Source of the DNA: Paramecium sonneborni
Taxonomy: Eukaryota; Ciliophora; Oligohymenophorea; Peniculida; Parameciidae
Direction of reading: 5' to 3'
Assembly (NCBI GenBank): GCA_905182985.1
Contig: CAJJDN010000006.1
Coordinates: 462,946 to 526,945 of the forward strand
DNA length: 64,000 nucleotides
A model generated the notes under the pieces. It was not told where the DNA came from. It ran no database searches and was given only the letters and a program-made list of their open reading frames with translations. Below are positions 57,712 through 64,000 of this stretch, in pieces. Positions within the stretch are counted from its first letter, which is position 1, and each line of letters opens with the position of its first letter. The translations under genes were made by a program, and so were the position numbers.

Positions 57712-60700
57712 ATGCAAGGTACTTAAGTGGAAGTTTAGGAAAAGGACTAAACTACAACCAACAATAATAATATAATTTTTAATGCATCTGCAAATCAATT
57801 TTAACAAGAGAATAAAGGTTAAGAAAATAATAATTTAGAAGATAAAAATATCGAAGATTAAGGTTAAAGTAATTAAAAGATAAATGAAAATAAAGTATAA
57901 TAATAAGATGAATTTATTGATATTGTTTAAAAAAATAATGATTTAGTTGGATTAAATTAAAATGAGAAATAATTGGATAATGTTGATTCAAATTAAGAAA
58001 AAAAATAAATTTATTAAGAAGAATAATAAACAAAAGATTAAAACAATGCTTAATAACATTTAAATTAGAATGGAAATATAAATAGTGACTCTCCATAAAA
58101 ATAACAATAAACAGAAATATTAGAAGATTAAGAAACGGAATATAAAAATTAAACATTATAAATAAAAAATAAAAATGATGGAAATTAAGTTGATGATGAT
58201 TAACAAAATTTATAATAAACTTAAGATTAAAATTAATAAGATAATAATGTTTAATAAAATAAATAAGAAAATCTATAAAATGTTTAAGAAAATTAAATAG
58301 AAAATGATCAACAACATTTATAATAAACTTAAGATTAGAATTAATAAGAAACTAATGTTCAATAAGATAACAAAGAAAATCTATAAAATGTAAATGAAAA
58401 TTAAATAGAAAATGAATAACAACATTTATAATAAACTTAGGATTAAAATTAATAAGATACTAATGTTTAATAAAATAAATAAGAAAATCTATAAAATGTT
58501 TAAGAAAATTAAATAGAAAATGATTAACAAAATTTATAATAAACTTAAGATTAAAATTAATAAGATACTAATGTTCAATAAGATAACAAAGAAAATCTAT
58601 AAAATGTAAATGAAAATTAAATAGAAAATGATCAACAACATTTATAATAAACTTAAGATTAGAATTAATAAGAAACTAATGTTCAATAAGATAACAAAGA
58701 AAATCTATAAAATGTAAATGAAAATTAAATAGAAAATGAATAACAACATTTATAATAAACTTAGGATTAAAATTAATAAGATACTAATGTTTAATAAAAT
58801 AAATAAGAAAATCTATAAAATGTTTAAGAAAATTAAATAGAAAATGATCAACAACATTTATAATAAACTTAAGATTAGAATTAATAAGAAACTAATGTTC
58901 AATAAGATAACAAAGAAAATCTATAAAATGTAAATGAAAATTAAATAGAAAATGAATAACAACATTTATAATAAACTTAGGATTAAAATTAATAAGATAC
59001 TAATGTTTAATAAAATAAATAAGAAAATCTATAAAATGTTTAAGAAAATTAAATAGAAAATGATTAACAAAATTTATAATAAACTTAAGATTAAAATTAA
59101 TAAGATACTAATGTTCAATAAGATAACAAAGAAAATCTATAAAATGTAAATGAAAATTAAATAGAAAATGATCAACAACATTTATAATAAACTTAAGATT
59201 AAAATTAATAAGAAACTAATGTTCAATAAGATAACAAAGAAAATCTATAAAATGTAAATGAAAATTAAATAGAAAATGAATAACAACATTTATAATAAAC
59301 TTAGGATTAAAATTAATAAGATACTAATGTTTAATAAAATAAATAAGAAAATCTATAAAATGTTTAAGAAAATTAAATAGAAAATGATCAACAACATTTA
59401 TAATAAACTTAAGATTAGAATTAATAAGAAACTAATGTTCAATAAGATAACAAAGAAAATCTATAAAATGTAAATGAAAATTAAATAGAAAATGAATAAC
59501 AACATTTATAATAAACTTAGGATTAAAATTAATAAGATACTAATGTTTAATAAAATAAATAAGAAAATCTATAAAATGTTTAAGAAAATTAAATAGAAAA
59601 TGATCAACAACATTTATAATAAACTTAAGATTAGAATTAATAAGAAACTAATGTTCAATAAGATAACAAAGAAAATCTATAAAATGTAAATGAAAATTAA
59701 ATAGAAAATGAATAACAACATTTATAATAAACTTAGGATTAAAATTAATAAGATACTAATGTTTAATAAGATAACTAAGAAAATCTATAAAATGTTTAAG
59801 AAAATTAAATAGAAAATGATTAATAAAATTTATAATAAACTTAAGATTAGAATTAATAAGAAACTAATGTTTAATAAGATAAATAACAAAATCTGTAAAA
59901 TTTTGATGATGAAAATGAAAAGGACTAAAGATAAATAAGTTTAGAATAGAATGTGACAAATAATTAATTCAATTCATAATAAGTTTTTTAAAATAGCAAT
60001 GAACATCACATCCATGATTTTCAATAAAATCTACAATAAAGATAAGTTTTAGAAGAATAATAATCTAATTTTTAAAACGATAAATAATAAGATTTTAAAA
60101 TTAAACACGGAAATGATTCAAATGATTTTCTTTAAAAAAATGTAGAAACATAATAACAATAAAATACTAATGATTAAAACGATACCTAATTTAATCAACA
60201 AAGTAGTTTTTAAAATGAAATTGATGATGCTTCATAAAATTTAAAATAAATTTCCATGTAATAAGAAGAGTAAGTAATTAATGATTTAAATACCACATTA
60301 TTTGAATTAAATACAAAAAATGAAAATGAACCTGATATTGGAGAAAATATTGAAGATGTTCAATCAAATAAACATTAAACATAAGCATGTTTACAATAAT
60401 GTGAAAATAATAATTAAATGAATATAAATGAAGAAATATAAAATAAAAAAGAAGTTAATGTCGAATAAAATTAACAATAAACATAAGTATTAGAAGTATT
60501 GGTATAATAAACTAATTTTTAAAAATAGTTGTAAAAAGATCTCAAAAATTAGGATGAAAATGAAATTGATGATATTCAATAAAACAATGAGCAAATGTAG
60601 ATAAATTAAGAATAATTAGAATTTTAAAATAATAGCAATTTATAAGATTAACATTTAATTTAATTATCTCATTAAGCACCAATTTAATTTCAAGTACCTC

Positions 60701-60804
60701 TTAAATAAGCTATTATTAAAGAGGTGAATGAAGATATGGAAAATAATTAGAAGGATAAAGAAAACAAAAAATCTGATAGAACTTGTAATTGTTTGATATT
60801 TTGA
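57712..60804 (+). CDS. Giant Gln/Asn-rich repeat protein ending in a CaaX box (B)
   Basis: A 1,031-codon intronless frame from ATG 57712-57714 (MQGTQVEVQEKDQTTTNNN). Residues about 170-740 consist of 16 tandem copies of a 36-residue unit (for example DQNQQETNVQQDNKENLQNV then NENQIENEQQHLQQTQ). The flanks are Gln/Asn/Glu-rich. The protein ends KKSDRTCNCLIF: CLIF fits a CaaX box (geranylgeranyl or farnesyl) with an upstream Cys. Same overall design as the preceding gene, so probably a paralogue that has gained the repeat. Predicted to be disordered or coiled, membrane-tethered through its lipidated end (inference). Stop is TGA 60802-60804. The last 1.2 kb is duplicated downstream of an N. Confidence 0.75.
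58216..59930 (+). repeat. Tandem array of 16 units of 108 bp (36 aa)
   Basis: The unit of 108 bases (exactly 36 codons) is repeated about 16 times with no frame loss. Two or three subtypes are recognisable by GATTAGAAT/GATTAAAAT, GAAACT/GATACT and GTAAATG/GTTTAAG. They are arranged in higher-order groups of two to five units, implying block duplications by unequal exchange. The last unit (from about 59836) diverges into unique sequence. Confidence 0.92.
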
Positions 60805-60921
60805 TATTTTAGACATAAATGAGCAATTATATATAATTTAGCTTAATAATTTTTCTAAAAATTTATCTTATAGAAGAAGTTTCTTTGTTAACCTAAAAAT
60901 ACAATTAATTTAACTAAATTA
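59686..60921. repeat. First copy of a 1,236-bp segment duplicated around an N
   Basis: Starts inside the 108-bp array and ends 117 bp after the stop of protein B. It recurs at 60923-62158 with an offset of 1,237 bases, nearly identical; two base differences were seen in the array part (GAATAACAAC against GATCAACAAC), where different repeat units are aligned. Confidence 0.88.
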
Positions 60922-60922
60922 N
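60922..60922. other. Assembly gap (single N)
   Basis: A lone N between the two copies; the contigs probably ended inside the tandem array and were joined without merging the overlap. Confidence 0.95.
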
Positions 60923-62041
60923 GTAAATGAAAATTAAATAGAAAATGATCAACAACATTTATAATAAACTTAGGATTAAAATTAATAAGATACTAATGTT
61001 TAATAAGATAACTAAGAAAATCTATAAAATGTTTAAGAAAATTAAATAGAAAATGATTAATAAAATTTATAATAAACTTAAGATTAGAATTAATAAGAAA
61101 CTAATGTTTAATAAGATAAATAACAAAATCTGTAAAATTTTGATGATGAAAATGAAAAGGACTAAAGATAAATAAGTTTAGAATAGAATGTGACAAATAA
61201 TTAATTCAATTCATAATAAGTTTTTTAAAATAGCAATGAACATCACATCCATGATTTTCAATAAAATCTACAATAAAGATAAGTTTTAGAAGAATAATAA
61301 TCTAATTTTTAAAACGATAAATAATAAGATTTTAAAATTAAACACGGAAATGATTCAAATGATTTTCTTTAAAAAAATGTAGAAACATAATAACAATAAA
61401 ATACTAATGATTAAAACGATACCTAATTTAATCAACAAAGTAGTTTTTAAAATGAAATTGATGATGCTTCATAAAATTTAAAATAAATTTCCATGTAATA
61501 AGAAGAGTAAGTAATTAATGATTTAAATACCACATTATTTGAATTAAATACAAAAAATGAAAATGAACCTGATATTGGAGAAAATATTGAAGATGTTCAA
61601 TCAAATAAACATTAAACATAAGCATGTTTACAATAATGTGAAAATAATAATTAAATGAATATAAATGAAGAAATATAAAATAAAAAAGAAGTTAATGTCG
61701 AATAAAATTAACAATAAACATAAGTATTAGAAGTATTGGTATAATAAACTAATTTTTAAAAATAGTTGTAAAAAGATCTCAAAAATTAGGATGAAAATGA
61801 AATTGATGATATTCAATAAAACAATGAGCAAATGTAGATAAATTAAGAATAATTAGAATTTTAAAATAATAGCAATTTATAAGATTAACATTTAATTTAA
61901 TTATCTCATTAAGCACCAATTTAATTTCAAGTACCTCTTAAATAAGCTATTATTAAAGAGGTGAATGAAGATATGGAAAATAATTAGAAGGATAAAGAAA
62001 ACAAAAAATCTGATAGAACTTGTAATTGTTTGATATTTTGA
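60923..62041 (+). pseudogene. Truncated 3' copy of repeat protein B
   Basis: This copy begins inside a repeat unit with no start codon region and reads in the same frame to the same KKSDRTCNCLIF end, with TGA at 62039-62041. If the duplication is an assembly artefact, this is the same gene seen twice. If real, it is a 5'-truncated duplicate. Confidence 0.75.
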
Positions 62042-62158
62042 TATTTTAGACATAAATGAGCAATTATATATAATTTAGCTTAATAATTTTTCTAAAAATT
62101 TATCTTATAGAAGAAGTTTCTTTGTTAACCTAAAAATACAATTAATTTAACTAAATTA
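60923..62158. repeat. Second copy of the 1,236-bp segment
   Basis: Near-identical to 59686-60921. Unique sequence resumes at 62159. Confidence 0.88.
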
Positions 62159-62442
62159 TTATTGAGGTAATCTTTTTTCTTAGCCTAAATTTCTAGTGGC
62201 TGTTAAAAATTTTCTGTATAAAATCAAATTGATTTGCATTTAAAATGATATTCAAAAGTATAATATAACAAACAGAAATAGATAATTCAATTTGCTTTTA
62301 CTTAGAGTAAAGTATTATCTTTTGAGTTATTAAATTTTCCTAATATCCCAATACATAATTCTCATCTTAACCATGACCTCTCCTTCAAAAAACTTGTAAT
62401 GATATTTTCTTTTTATTGCTTATATCCATTAGTCTACTTCCC

Positions 62443-62691
62443 TCAACTTATTGTACAGTGAATTTTGTTATCTATTATTCCTATTGCTATATCAAATTCA
62501 CTGGAGGTATTATTCCTTATTTCAATGAGTCTTTTTATTATTCTACATGATCTTCCATCACTTTGTTATTCTAAAATTTTAAATACATTATCACATTCCT
62601 TTTAAGTCTTTCCAGTTTTTCCTGTACTACATTTTTTCTCCAGTTACTACTCCACTTGTTCTATCTAATTCTATTTCTAAATTAATACCAT
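62443..62691 (-). CDS. Small Cys-containing hypothetical ORF
   Basis: 83 codons starting MVLIQKQNQIEQVEQQLEKK and then CSTGKTGKTQKECDNVFKIL, DGRSCRIIKRLIEIRNN and IGIIDNKIHCTIS, ending at TGA 62443-62445. Four Cys and a mixed, non-repetitive composition make it more protein-like than chance frames here, but no family is recognised and upstream exons may exist. It lies about 100 bp downstream of the actin gene on the same strand. Confidence 0.4.
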
Positions 62692-62793
62692 AATTTTATC
62701 TGAATTTGTAATTTAATTAATTTATTGATAGGATAGTATAAATTTATGAAATATTAATAATAATAATATTTAATAATTTGTTAGATATATTAT

Positions 62794-63920
<1,127 letters not shown>

Positions 63921-64000
63921 TCAATTTTAGATTTATTTAAATTAATCAATCATTATTATACTTTTATTTTTCTAGAGGATTATTTTCAATATTTCTGGTT
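63921..64000. other. Actin upstream region, cut by the window edge
   Basis: AT-rich 5' flank of the actin gene; nothing further can be assigned. Confidence 0.5.

Overview
This window looks like a somatic (macronuclear) chromosome segment of an oligohymenophorean ciliate, most likely Paramecium or a close relative. Three things support this. Every recognisable gene reads through only if TAA and TAG mean glutamine and TGA is the sole stop. Introns are tiny (about 20-40 bases), with GTA...TAG borders, and fall exactly where conserved protein motifs demand them. The DNA is very AT-rich, with genes packed on both strands and often only 10-60 bp apart. All translations here were made by hand, so exon borders are inferences from reading frame and family conservation.

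Layout. 1-6.1 kb: a small unknown gene, a PIAS-type SUMO ligase (SP-RING), a possible GLTP-like lipid-transfer gene and a CRAL-TRIO protein with a CaaX end. 6.4-12.4 kb: ribosomal eS30, then a poor stretch of unresolved or decaying reading frames. 12.4-19.2 kb: SHIPPO/ODF3-like axonemal protein, ribosomal uS14, LC8 dynein light chain, a myristoylated pseudokinase, a WD40-like protein and a B-box protein. 19.5-32.8 kb: a catalytically dead M16 peptidase homologue, a large DExH helicase, a CK1 kinase, LZIC, a chromodomain protein and a double-WWE protein. 34.7-46.8 kb: UBE2K-like E2, NECAP, proteasome beta2 (PSMB7-like), radial spoke RSP4/6, a double CBM48-kelch protein, a PX sorting nexin, an F-BAR protein with a tract of about 106 glutamine codons, and an arrestin-like protein. 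47-50.6 kb: a 990-bp segment present twice around a single N, with broken kinase-like and arrestin-like frames. 50.6-64 kb: an IQ/MORN-repeat protein, delta-tubulin-like, an unknown protein, two adjacent giant Q/N/E/K-rich proteins ending in CaaX boxes (the second with 16 copies of a 36-residue repeat, its end duplicated around another N), a small Cys-containing ORF and actin.

Themes. Cilium and cytoskeleton genes (SHIPPO, LC8, RSP4/6, MORN, delta-tubulin, actin) and membrane-traffic genes (NECAP, PX, F-BAR, CRAL-TRIO, arrestin-like) dominate, as expected for a ciliate. No operons, tRNAs, rRNAs, CRISPRs or recognisable transposons were seen. Two conserved genes (actin, CK1) carry single-base frame breaks, and both N sites are flanked by duplicated contig ends. 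This is therefore draft-quality sequence, and apparent decay must be read with that in mind.
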